From: Selenomonas sp. | GTDB lineage: Bacteria; Bacillota_C; Negativicutes; Selenomonadales; Selenomonadaceae | Length of the DNA stretch: 14,896 bases | NCBI RefSeq assembly: GCF_024693525.1 | Contig: NZ_JAILKR010000102.1 | Span: 1-14,896, forward strand | Reading direction: 5' to 3' | In this document: positions 7,037 to 14,829 of the stretch, one piece after another | How the letters are laid out: each line of letters begins with the position of its first letter | Numbering within the stretch: the first letter of the stretch is position 1 | Program-made: the position numbers and the translations under genes | The notes under the pieces: generated by a model | What the model was told of the DNA's origin: nothing | What the model saw: the letters and a program-made list of their open reading frames with translations, nothing else | Database searches by the model: none

Positions 7037-8762
7037 AGTACAAGGACAGATACCCGATTCCGTTTTGCGCGGTCTGTTGGGAAGCCTGGGGGATGGGTTG
7101 ATTCTGACGGATTTGGAGGAGCATGTCACCTATATCAATAAAATGGCAAAACGCATTTTAGGCTGTGGAGAAAAACAGGTGATAGGCCATGCTTTTCGCG
7201 ACCTTTGCCCACTGGTGAATTTAAAGACAGGACGCAGTTTTGAAAGTCCGCTGAAAGTGGCGCTAAATGAGAAGCGTTCGGTGGGACTAGCGCGCAACGT
7301 TGGCATTTACCGCGGCGAGCAGCAGGAACCAATCTTTTTGTCGGCAACCTGTTCGCCGCTGCATCTGGATGAAGGGAAAATCGTAGGCTGCGCAGTGATT
7401 CTTCGCAACGTGACTCACCTTCGCCGGCTGGAGGTTCGCATTGAGGCGGATCATGTCTACATGCGGACGGTGTTCTCGGCTGCGCAGGTTGGCCTTTTCG
7501 TTCTCGATGAAAAGGGGGCCATTATCGATATTAACGATGCCGGCCTTGAAACTATGGAGACGACTTATAAGGAATCGGTGGGAAAACAGTTTGGCGATGT
7601 CTTTCGCTGTGAAAATAGCATTGAGGGGGGATGCGGGCATGGACAATACTGTGCAACCTGCCCGATTCGGCATCAGATAGAAACTGCGATTGCTACGGAA
7701 GGGTATACAAGCCAGATTACCGCAGCGATGCACAGCATTCGACGCAGGGAGAAAATATGGCTGCGGATGTTTTTTTCTCAGGCGTGGTCGGCGGAAATTG
7801 GCAAGCAAACGATTGTCACTATGATTGACGTCTCACAGCGCAAAAAAAGGGAGGATGCTTTGGAAGAGGCCCGGGAGCGGGCTGAGGCAGCCAGCCGGAC
7901 GAAGAGTCAGTTCCTGGCCAATATGAGTCATGAAATCCGCACGCCTATCAATGGGATGAATGGCATGATTGACTTGACCCTGCATACCGACTTGACGGAA
8001 GAGCAGCGGGAAAATCTCATGAGTGCCAAGCAGTGCTCGGAGGATTTATTGCGAATCATCAACGATATTCTCGATTTTTCCAAATTAGACTGTGGGAAGA
8101 TGGAGCTGGAATCTCTGGATTTTGACCTGCATAAGACTATGCGGCGGGTGTGCACCGTTCACCGCAAGGTGGCGAAGGGCAAAGGGTTGTTCTTCCGGCT
8201 GCCGGATTTGCGGGGAATTCCGCAGTTTATCACAGGGGATCCGATGCGATTCCGCCAGATTATGCATAATTTGCTGACCAATGCGGTGAAATTCACCGGA
8301 GAAGGTGGTGTGGCCGTGGAGGTGACTAAGAATTTCCGCGAAGAGAGGCCGGTGCTCAATATCGCCGTGCATGATACGGGAATCGGTATGTCCTTTGAGG
8401 AACAGAAGAAATTGTTCCAGCCCTTTAGCCAGGTGGATGGTTCCACCACTAGAAAATTTGGCGGCACTGGGTTGGGGCTTATGATTGTGAAAGACCTTGT
8501 GGAAGCCATGGGCGGTGAAATCAGTGTGCATTCGGCGCCCCTTTGTGGCAGCAATTTTACGTTCTGGATTCCGCTTTATGAAGCCGATGGGGAAGATGAA
8601 GAGAGTCAGGAACGTTCGGTGTTCATCAATGACCGTTGGAATACTGATAGCGAAAAACAAGAGGCACCAGCCAAGGAAGAAGAGACGGATATCAGCGATA
8701 TTGCGAATTTGCTTGCCTATTGCGAACAGCGTCTCGATGAAGATGGAGGAGATGCGACATGA
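7026..8762 (+). CDS. Soluble PAS-PAS sensor histidine kinase with a four-cysteine PAS
   Basis: A 578-residue sensor kinase without a membrane segment or signal peptide, so it should sense in the cytoplasm. Two PAS domains lie at about 12-135 and 142-270. The second contains a cysteine cluster, C195, C203, C209 and C212, in the form C-x7-C-x5-C-x2-C followed by PIR. A short coiled coil (about 271-292) leads to the HisKA domain with phospho-accepting H302 in MSHEIRTPING. The HATPase domain carries HNLLTNAVKFT (N box, 414-424), HDTGIGM (449-455), FSQVDGSTTRKFGGTGLGL (467-485) and a C-terminal strand end at about 517. A 60-residue acidic tail follows. It has no receiver of its own; the next gene supplies one, with an ATGA overlap that implies coupled synthesis and partnership. 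Its place in a che operon suggests a second input to the same output. The signal is unknown; the cysteines make metal, iron-sulfur or thiol redox sensing possible but unproven. Confidence 0.93.
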   Translation: MGNEVQGQIPDSVLRGLLGSLGDGLILTDLEEHVTYINKMAKRILGCGEKQVIGHAFRDLCPLVNLKTGRSFESPLKVALNEKRSVGLARNVGIYRGEQQEPIFLSATCSPLHLDEGKIVGCAVILRNVTHLRRLEVRIEADHVYMRTVFSAAQVGLFVLDEKGAIIDINDAGLETMETTYKESVGKQFGDVFRCENSIEGGCGHGQYCATCPIRHQIETAIATEGYTSQITAAMHSIRRREKIWLRMFFSQAWSAEIGKQTIVTMIDVSQRKKREDALEEARERAEAASRTKSQFLANMSHEIRTPINGMNGMIDLTLHTDLTEEQRENLMSAKQCSEDLLRIINDILDFSKLDCGKMELESLDFDLHKTMRRVCTVHRKVAKGKGLFFRLPDLRGIPQFITGDPMRFRQIMHNLLTNAVKFTGEGGVAVEVTKNFREERPVLNIAVHDTGIGMSFEEQKKLFQPFSQVDGSTTRKFGGTGLGLMIVKDLVEAMGGEISVHSAPLCGSNFTFWIPLYEADGEDEESQERSVFINDRWNTDSEKQEAPAKEEETDISDIANLLAYCEQRLDEDGGDAT

Positions 8763-9148
8763 AAATACTGATTGCAGAGGACGACCGGCTTAGCCGGATT
8801 TTCCTCAAGAAGTTCTTGGGAAACTACGGGGAATGTGATGTGGCAGTGGACGGCATGGAGGCTTTGGACCTTTTCATGGATGCGATAAAGGATAATCAGC
8901 CCTACGAGTTGTTATGCTTAGATATCATGATGCCCCGCATCGATGGCTTAAAACTATTAAAGGCCATCCGGGTATTGGAAAAACAACATCAGTTGCAGCA
9001 TACCTACATCATTATGATGACGGCGCTGGCGGACGTGGAATACGTGGATCAGGCATTGGAATTAGGCTGTGATGCCTATGCGGCTAAGCCAATCGATACC
9101 GATAAAGTGACTTTGGTTATGAAGAATCTCGGCTTGATAAAAGAATAG
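8759..9148 (+). CDS. CheY-like single-domain response regulator
   Basis: A 129-residue stand-alone receiver domain with no output domain. The acidic pocket is D8-D9, the phosphorylation site D55 lies in LDIMMP, and the switch residues are T88 (MMTAL) and K110 (AAKP). An aromatic Y107 sits three residues before that lysine, as Tyr106 does in E. coli CheY. It could relay phosphate from CheA to the flagellar motor or another target, or act as partner of the histidine kinase encoded just upstream; the sequence does not decide between these. The ATG overlaps the kinase stop (ATGA) and has a strong Shine-Dalgarno, GGAGGAGAT at 8745-8753. It is the last gene of the operon and the only receiver protein in the window. 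No dedicated phosphatase gene (cheC, cheX, cheZ) is present. Confidence 0.95.
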   Translation: MKILIAEDDRLSRIFLKKFLGNYGECDVAVDGMEALDLFMDAIKDNQPYELLCLDIMMPRIDGLKLLKAIRVLEKQHQLQHTYIIMMTALADVEYVDQALELGCDAYAAKPIDTDKVTLVMKNLGLIKE

Positions 9149-9156
9149 TGAATGCG

Positions 9157-9188
9157 AAAGAGCTTTTCTTTAGGGAAAGGCTCTTTTT
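9157..9188 (+). terminator. Intrinsic terminator of the chemosensory operon
   Basis: A 12-bp stem, AAAGAGCTTTTC (9157-9168) with GAAAGGCTCTTT (9175-9186) including one G-U pair, encloses a six-base loop and runs into TTTTT at 9184-9188. It starts eight bases after the response regulator stop. Confidence 0.88.
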
Positions 9189-9215
9189 CACTGGATAATG
9201 CCTTGTGGCTATGAT
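9187..9215 (+). promoter_or_regulatory. Candidate promoter of the lysR-smc-ftsY unit
   Basis: TTCACT (9187-9192, 4 of 6 matches to TTGACA) and TATGAT (9210-9215, 5 of 6 matches to TATAAT) are 17 bases apart, the optimum sigma-A spacing. The site sits immediately behind the preceding terminator, about 130 bases before the regulator's start codon. It was found by eye and is unproven. Confidence 0.4.
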
Positions 9216-9246
9216 AAAATGAAATTATCTTGAATTGTGCATCAAA

Positions 9247-9281
9247 TAAGAATCTGATAGAGAATAGAGATAAGATTCTTA
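9247..9281 (+). repeat. 9-bp inverted repeat in the leader of the LysR gene
   Basis: TAAGAATCT (9247-9255) and AGATTCTTA (9273-9281) are perfect inverted copies separated by 17 bases. No T-run follows, so it is not a terminator. Its place between the candidate promoter and the LysR start suits an operator for autoregulation or a leader hairpin. A chance match is possible in this A/T-rich stretch. Confidence 0.5.
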
Positions 9282-9334
9282 GCACAACGGAAATAAACTG
9301 AATGAAGCTATTGCAAGCCAGGGGTAGCGTGTAT

Positions 9335-9340
9335 GGGGGT
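9335..9340 (+). promoter_or_regulatory. Ribosome binding site deciding the LysR start
   Basis: The G-rich GGGGGT lies six bases before the ATG at 9347. The upstream in-frame ATG at 9302 would add 15 residues that are not part of the LysR fold and has only a weak site before it. Confidence 0.5.
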
Positions 9341-9346
9341 CTATTG

Positions 9347-10255
9347 ATGGAGTTTCGGCAATTAGAGTATTTTTGTACCATCAGTGAATTGGAGAACTTT
9401 ACGCGGACAGCTGAAGCACTGCATGTGTCCCAGCCGTCAGTCACCAAAGCCATCAAGGCGTTAGAGGCAGAACTTGGGGTGATGCTCATTAACCGCAGCC
9501 AGAAGCATGTAAGTCTCACGGAGCAGGGAAAGGTGTTTCTGCTTCATGCGCAGCGCATCATGCAGGACGCATCGTTTGCGAAGAAGGATATGATGCGGTA
9601 CCGTTCGGATCGGCAGGACATCATTCATTTTGGTATGCCACCGATGGTGGAAGGGTATCTTTTCCCGGATTTTTTTATGAAATTCAAGGAGCAGGTGCCC
9701 GATGTCATGCTGGATGTGCAGGAGTTCAGCGACTCGGATGAAGTGCGTCAACGGGCGGAAAATGGCGAGTTGGATTTCGGCATTGTCATGGGCAGTGATG
9801 AGGAACATCCGGAGCATGCCATGCCGCTGCTGCAGGATACCATGGTGCTTTGCCTGCCGCCGGAACATCCACTGGCAGAAGAGCCATCGGTATCCTTTGC
9901 GGAACTTCGCCATGAGAAGTTCATCATGCAGCAGCCCAATACCTATCAGTATCGTCAGATTATGGATCACTGTGGGGAGTATGGCTATGTGCCGGATATC
10001 GTTCTGTGCACGTCGCAGCTCAAGACCATAAAACAGTTGGTGGCCAATGGCAGTGGGATTTCGGTGCTGCCCAATTTTGTAACCCAGATGGAAAGCATCT
10101 TTGTGCGCAGGCCGTTATCGCCAGTCATGGGTGTGCAGGCGTCGTTGTTCTGGGGCGAGAACAAGAATTTATCCAGGGCCGATACGCGGTTCATGCAGTT
10201 TATGAAGGAATATACGGAGACGCCGGATTTCCAGCAGCATTTCCGGCAGTGTTGA
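9347..10255 (+). CDS. LysR-family transcriptional regulator
   Basis: A 302-residue regulator of normal LysR length. The N-terminal winged helix-turn-helix begins MEFRQLEYF, has the recognition region TAEALHVSQPSVTKAIKALE (21-40) and then the wing (LTEQGKVFL, 58-66). A linker helix leads to the type-2 periplasmic-binding-like effector domain (about 88-295), with NGELDFGIVMG in its first lobe and LVANGSGISVLPN near the end, both typical positions. The effector is unknown. LysR regulators often stand divergent from their target, but here no divergent gene exists: upstream is the terminator of the chemosensory operon, and 16 bases downstream smc begins. The target is therefore not evident; autoregulation or a distant gene is possible. 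It may share its transcript with smc and ftsY, since no terminator lies between. Confidence 0.93.
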   Translation: MEFRQLEYFCTISELENFTRTAEALHVSQPSVTKAIKALEAELGVMLINRSQKHVSLTEQGKVFLLHAQRIMQDASFAKKDMMRYRSDRQDIIHFGMPPMVEGYLFPDFFMKFKEQVPDVMLDVQEFSDSDEVRQRAENGELDFGIVMGSDEEHPEHAMPLLQDTMVLCLPPEHPLAEEPSVSFAELRHEKFIMQQPNTYQYRQIMDHCGEYGYVPDIVLCTSQLKTIKQLVANGSGISVLPNFVTQMESIFVRRPLSPVMGVQASLFWGENKNLSRADTRFMQFMKEYTETPDFQQHFRQC

Positions 10256-10271
10256 AGAGGCAGGTTAGATT

Positions 10272-13200
10272 GTGCAATTAAAACGTCTTGAGGCATATGG
10301 ATTCAAATCCTTTGCGGATAAGATAACGATAGATTTTGACAAGGGTATTACGGCAATCGTTGGGCCGAATGGTTCGGGCAAGAGCAATATCACCGATGCA
10401 ATCCGTTGGGTTCTCGGTGAGCAGAATGTCCGCAATCTGCGTGGAACCAAGGCGGAAGATATCATCTTCACAGGTTCGGCATCGCGCAAGGCCCTCGGTG
10501 TGGCTGAGGTATCCTTGTTTTTTGCCAACGATGGCACGCTGCCGGTAGATTTTCGGGAAGTTGTGGTCACGCGCCGGCTTTATCGCAGTGGCGAGAGTGA
10601 ATTCTATATCAACCGCTCCCGCTGCCGTTTGAAGGATATCTATAATCTTTTTGCCGATACGGGCATTGGCCACGATGGTATGAGCATCATCGGCCAGAAC
10701 CGCATCGATGATATCCTAAACAGCCGTCCGGAGGAGCGCCGGGCTTTCTTCGAGGAGACTGCGGGTATCACTAAGTACCGCAACCGCAAGCGGGAGTCGG
10801 TGCGCAAGCTCACGGATACGGAAAATAACCTGATTCGCGTACAGGACATTATAAACGAAATCGAGAATCAGCTTGAGCCATTGGCGCGTCATGCCGAGAA
10901 AACCCGCGTGTTCAATGAACTCGACGAGGAGTACCGGAAATGCAAGCTGACGAAGCTGGCCCAGGACTATGCCCGGGAAAGCCAGCGCAAAACGGATAAC
11001 GATGGCAAACTGACTGAGGCCCGGGATGCGGCGGTAGCGGCGGAGACGAAGGTTAAGGCGGTGGCTGCCCGGAAAGAACAGCTGGGCAAGGAAATCATCG
11101 ACTTTGAGCAGCAGCTCAAGGAACAGGCCGATAAAAACGAGGCCATCCGGCAAAAAATCGAAGCAGCTTCCACCGAGATGGCTGCACTGCAGGAGCGGCA
11201 GGAGCAAAGTGATGCGGCAAAGGCGCGAATCCTTGCCCGTCGCCAGGAGCTCAACCATGAGGTGGCTCAGGCCGTGGCTGATATGGCGAAGCTTTCGGAA
11301 AAAGAAGCCCAACAGAAAAAAGACTTGGAGTTGGCGGATAGTTTGCTAAGCCAGGAAAAGGAGAAAGCAAAACGCATTGCAGTCCGCATCCGGGAACAGA
11401 AAGAAGTCGATAAAAACGCTGCCGAGAAACGGGAGAAGGCTCAGGCGGACCTAACCCAGAAACAGCAGGAACTGGCTCTTATCGAGCGGGATATTGAAAA
11501 CGGCAGCGGGGACCAGGAAGCCCGGCAGGCAAGCCTTTTGGAAGCCCGGCAGGAACTAGAGCGGCTGGAAACTTTGCAGGAGCAGCTCACAGCGGAAATC
11601 CATCAGCAGGATGAGGCAATAAAAGCGCGGGTAGCTGAGCAGCAGCAGGCCCAGACTGCCCAGCGGGAAGCGGCCCAGAAGATGGCCGATTGCCAGCAGC
11701 GCTACAATGAGACAAGTCAGCAGATAAAGTCGGCGGAAAGCAAGCTTCAGTTCCTCTCCCGCATGCAACAAGATTATGAGGGCTTTGGCAAAGCCGCCAA
11801 GGCGGTACTAAAAAGCCGGGAGAGCTGGCGCACTGGCGTAGCCGGTGCTGTAGCGGAGCTTATTGATGTTCCCCGCGGCTATGTGACGGCGTTGGAAATC
11901 GCCCTGGGAGGCAACCTGCAAAATATCGTCACCGAAGATACCGATACGGCTAAAGCTGCTATTGCGTATTTGAAGCGGGAACGGCAGGGGCGTGTGACCT
12001 TTTTGCCACTGTCCACCATCGTATCTCGGCCGCCAAAGGATATCGCCTTTTCAGCTAATGAAGGCGTGATTGGCTGGGCCAGCGAACTGGTAAAGACGGA
12101 GGATAAGTTCCGCAAGATTGTGGACTTTCTGCTATCCCGGACGCTGGTGGTAGATACGCTGGATAACGGCCTCAAGCTGGCGAAAAAGCACAACTACAAA
12201 CTTCGCATCGTCACCAAGGAGGGGGAACTGCTGAATCCGGGAGGTTCTCTCTCGGGTGGCAGCCGGCAGCATCAGGAGTCCAGTTTCCTCAACCGCAGCG
12301 GCGAGATTGAAGAACTCAAAGAAAAGCTGGTGGGCGGGAAAAAACTGTTGGAAACCCTTGTGGCTGAGCGAAAGGCCGCTGAGCAGGCCCAGGTGGAAGC
12401 CGCCAAACGGCAGGATGAAGCCATGGAGGCACTCCATGAAGCTAATGTCCATCGCGCCGAGCTTCGCGTGAGCCGGGAGCGTCTGGCTGAAAACTTGACC
12501 GGTCAAACCTTGACGGTCAAAGAACTTGAAGAGGCTGCGGAACAAATCAAAGCAACCTTTGCCAAGATTCAGGAAAAGCGTACGCTGGCAGCTCGAGCAG
12601 TGGCAACTGCCCAGCGCGAGTTCGACGAAGCGGATCACGCTGCGGAAGATGCAGCTATTGAACTGGAAGACTTGGAACAGGATGCGGACGATTTGTCCGA
12701 GTACATCCAGAAGCGCGAAGTCAACCGGGCGGTATTGGAGCAGGAAGCCCTGCGCTCACGAGAGCATTTGCTTTTGAGAACCCGTGACAAGGAACGTAGT
12801 GAGCAATCCTTGCGCGACAACGAAGCCGAGGAAAAACAACTGGTGGCAGGCCTGGAAGAAAGTGTTACTCGTCTGGAAGTCATCCGCGGGCAGAATGCAA
12901 ACTGGCAGAACCTATTTGCCGAGGGACAGGCGGCCCATGATAAGCTCTATGCCCAGCGCATGACGAAGCTTACGGAGAGCCAGCAGGCGGACAAGGATTC
13001 CCACGAGGCGGCGAGAAAGCTCAATCAGGCCCAGGATCATGTCCACAAGCTGGAAATCATCGAGACGAAACTCCAGCTGGCCTTGGAAGAATGGCAGGAG
13101 ACCATCCTTTCGGAATATGGACTTACGCCGGAGCGAGCTGCCGAAGAGGCCTTGGATATGGAACCGCCAGCGGTGCATCATCGCATGAAGGAATTAGAGC

Positions 13201-13817
13201 GCAAGATAAAAGAACTGGGCCCGGTCAACCCCAATGCGCTGGAAGAATATGAGGAACAGCAAAAACGCCATGACTTCATGGAGGGGCAGGCAAAAGACCT
13301 GATTGAGGCCAAGGAAAATCTGGAACATATCATCGCCGATATGGATGAAGCGATGACCAAACAGTTCAAAGAAGCCTTTGCCCAGATTCAGGTTTACTTT
13401 GCCGATATCTTTGTGCGCCTCTTTGGCGGTGGCAAGGCCGAATTGAAGCTTTTGGATGAACACGATGTGTTAAACACCGGTGTCGATATCCTCGTGACCC
13501 TGCCCCAGAAAAAGCGGCAGAACCTTTCGGCTCTCTCAGGCGGCGAGCGCGCGCTCACCGTCATTGCACTGCTGTTCTCGTTCCTGCGTTATCGTCCATC
13601 GCCGTTCTCGGTACTGGACGAAATCGATGCGCCGCTTGATGAAGCAAACGTCGTTCGTTTCGGTTCGTTCCTGCGGGAATTTGCCGAAAATACGCAGTTC
13701 ATCGTCGTAACGCATCGTAAGGGTACGATGGAATCGGTGGACACCATGTATGGTGTCACGATTGAAGATGCGGGTGTATCCAAGATACTGTCCGTCAAAC
13801 TGGATGATATAGAATAA
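10272..13817 (+). CDS. smc: Chromosome segregation protein SMC
   Basis: A full-length 1181-residue SMC ATPase, the core of the bacterial condensin that organises and helps separate newly replicated chromosomes with ScpA and ScpB. The N-terminal head has Walker A GPNGSGKSN (31-39). Two long charged coiled coils flank the hinge (about 505-660), which ends in the conserved NPGGSLSGGS (655-664). The C-terminal head has the ABC signature LSGGE (1088-1092) and Walker B VLDEID (1114-1119) with the catalytic glutamate E1117. The start is a GTG at 10272 (MQLKRLEAYGFKSFADK is the family's usual N-terminus), with AGG seven bases before. It lies 16 bases after the LysR gene and 13 before ftsY. In many Firmicutes rnc precedes smc; here that place is taken by the LysR gene. 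Nothing in the protein is abnormal. Confidence 0.98.
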   Translation: MQLKRLEAYGFKSFADKITIDFDKGITAIVGPNGSGKSNITDAIRWVLGEQNVRNLRGTKAEDIIFTGSASRKALGVAEVSLFFANDGTLPVDFREVVVTRRLYRSGESEFYINRSRCRLKDIYNLFADTGIGHDGMSIIGQNRIDDILNSRPEERRAFFEETAGITKYRNRKRESVRKLTDTENNLIRVQDIINEIENQLEPLARHAEKTRVFNELDEEYRKCKLTKLAQDYARESQRKTDNDGKLTEARDAAVAAETKVKAVAARKEQLGKEIIDFEQQLKEQADKNEAIRQKIEAASTEMAALQERQEQSDAAKARILARRQELNHEVAQAVADMAKLSEKEAQQKKDLELADSLLSQEKEKAKRIAVRIREQKEVDKNAAEKREKAQADLTQKQQELALIERDIENGSGDQEARQASLLEARQELERLETLQEQLTAEIHQQDEAIKARVAEQQQAQTAQREAAQKMADCQQRYNETSQQIKSAESKLQFLSRMQQDYEGFGKAAKAVLKSRESWRTGVAGAVAELIDVPRGYVTALEIALGGNLQNIVTEDTDTAKAAIAYLKRERQGRVTFLPLSTIVSRPPKDIAFSANEGVIGWASELVKTEDKFRKIVDFLLSRTLVVDTLDNGLKLAKKHNYKLRIVTKEGELLNPGGSLSGGSRQHQESSFLNRSGEIEELKEKLVGGKKLLETLVAERKAAEQAQVEAAKRQDEAMEALHEANVHRAELRVSRERLAENLTGQTLTVKELEEAAEQIKATFAKIQEKRTLAARAVATAQREFDEADHAAEDAAIELEDLEQDADDLSEYIQKREVNRAVLEQEALRSREHLLLRTRDKERSEQSLRDNEAEEKQLVAGLEESVTRLEVIRGQNANWQNLFAEGQAAHDKLYAQRMTKLTESQQADKDSHEAARKLNQAQDHVHKLEIIETKLQLALEEWQETILSEYGLTPERAAEEALDMEPPAVHHRMKELERKIKELGPVNPNALEEYEEQQKRHDFMEGQAKDLIEAKENLEHIIADMDEAMTKQFKEAFAQIQVYFADIFVRLFGGGKAELKLLDEHDVLNTGVDILVTLPQKKRQNLSALSGGERALTVIALLFSFLRYRPSPFSVLDEIDAPLDEANVVRFGSFLREFAENTQFIVVTHRKGTMESVDTMYGVTIEDAGVSKILSVKLDDIE

Positions 13818-13830
13818 ACGGAGGCAATCC

Positions 13831-14745
13831 ATGGGATTTTTTGATAAACTGAAAAAAGGTTTGAACAAGACGCGGGAAAACCTGACCAATAAGATTGAAA
13901 AGCTCGTCATCGGCTATGCGGATATCGATGAGGACTTTTTGGAAGAGCTGGAAGAAACGCTGATTATGGCTGACGTCGGCGTGCAGACTACCGATACGCT
14001 GATGACGGCGGTTCGTAAGGGCATCAAGAAAAAGGAAATCAATACGCCGGAGGATTTGAAACCCTTCTTGCAGAAAACGATTGTGGACATCCTCAATCGC
14101 GGCGAGGATACGACGCGCAAGGCCGAAGAAGGCCCAACGGTGCTGCTGGTCATCGGTGTCAACGGCGCCGGCAAGACGACGACCATCGGTAAGCTCAGTG
14201 CCTATTACAAGGAACAAGGGAAATCGGTTATGCTGGCTGCGGCGGATACCTTCCGCGCAGCGGCGATTGACCAGCTCGAGGTCTGGGGACAGCGCACCGG
14301 CGTTCCGGTAATCAAACACGAGGAAGGATCTGACCCGGCAGCGGTGGCCTTTGATGCGGTAAAAGCAGCCAAAGCGCGCGGCATCGACATGCTGATTATC
14401 GACACCGCTGGCCGGTTGCAGACGAAATCCAACCTCATGCAGGAGCTTGAAAAAATCAATCGCGTCATTGGCCGCGAGATTCCGGGGGCACCCCATGAGA
14501 CCCTGCTGGTGCTCGATGCCACCACGGGCCAGAATGCCATCAGCCAGGCCGAGCTCTTCACCAAGGCCGCACCGATTTCTGGCGTCGTTCTGACGAAACT
14601 CGATGGCACGGCCAAGGGCGGTGTAGTTATCGGCATCAAAAACCAGCTTTCCATGCCAGTCAAATGGATTGGCGTTGGCGAAGGTGTCGAAGACCTGCGT
14701 CCCTTCAACGCCGACGATTTTGCCAAGGCATTGTTCGAGGGATAA
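13831..14745 (+). CDS. ftsY: Signal recognition particle receptor FtsY
   Basis: A 304-residue SRP receptor GTPase that docks ribosome-nascent chain-SRP complexes at the membrane. It has the N domain (about 1-95) starting with a basic, amphipathic MGFFDKLKKGLNKTRE likely to touch lipid, and the G domain with G1 GVNGAGKTTT (109-118), the SRP-GTPase insertion motif DTFRAAAIDQLEVWG (139-153), G3 DTAGR (191-195), G4 TKLD (255-258) and the closing loop GVGEGVEDLRPF (281-292). The long acidic A domain of E. coli FtsY is absent, as is usual in Firmicutes, so the length is normal. GGAGG at 13820-13824 lies six bases before the ATG. It follows smc by 13 bases and ends the transcription unit. The usual companions ffh or ylxM do not follow. 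Confidence 0.97.
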   Translation: MGFFDKLKKGLNKTRENLTNKIEKLVIGYADIDEDFLEELEETLIMADVGVQTTDTLMTAVRKGIKKKEINTPEDLKPFLQKTIVDILNRGEDTTRKAEEGPTVLLVIGVNGAGKTTTIGKLSAYYKEQGKSVMLAAADTFRAAAIDQLEVWGQRTGVPVIKHEEGSDPAAVAFDAVKAAKARGIDMLIIDTAGRLQTKSNLMQELEKINRVIGREIPGAPHETLLVLDATTGQNAISQAELFTKAAPISGVVLTKLDGTAKGGVVIGIKNQLSMPVKWIGVGEGVEDLRPFNADDFAKALFEG

Positions 14746-14764
14746 AGCTAAGGGACAGAAAAAG

Positions 14765-14802
14765 AAAAACGTTCGATGGGAAGATTCGCATCGGACGTTT
14801 TT
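14765..14802 (+). terminator. Intrinsic terminator after ftsY
   Basis: A 14-bp stem, AAAAACGTTCGATG (14765-14778) with CATCGGACGTTTTT (14789-14802) including one G-U pair, encloses a ten-base loop. The right arm ends in five T. It begins 20 bases after the ftsY stop and separates ftsY from the gene at the right edge. The A-run on the left arm could also serve the opposite direction. Confidence 0.88.
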
Positions 14803-14829
14803 ATGTATTGGAAGAGCAGGAGAAAAGAT

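Noticed and set aside
9302..9346. Earlier ATG for the LysR regulator
   Set aside because: LysR proteins start close to the helix-turn-helix, and the start at 9347 gives the usual length and has a better upstream G-rich site.
11000..13300. Runs of repeated Glu/Gln/Ala/Lys-rich codons that look like low-complexity repeats
   Set aside because: They are the ordinary heptad coiled-coil arms of SMC and not DNA repeats.
13795..14496. 233-codon open frame on the - strand opposite ftsY
   Set aside because: It is antisense to the conserved FtsY N and G domains and contains no known motif.
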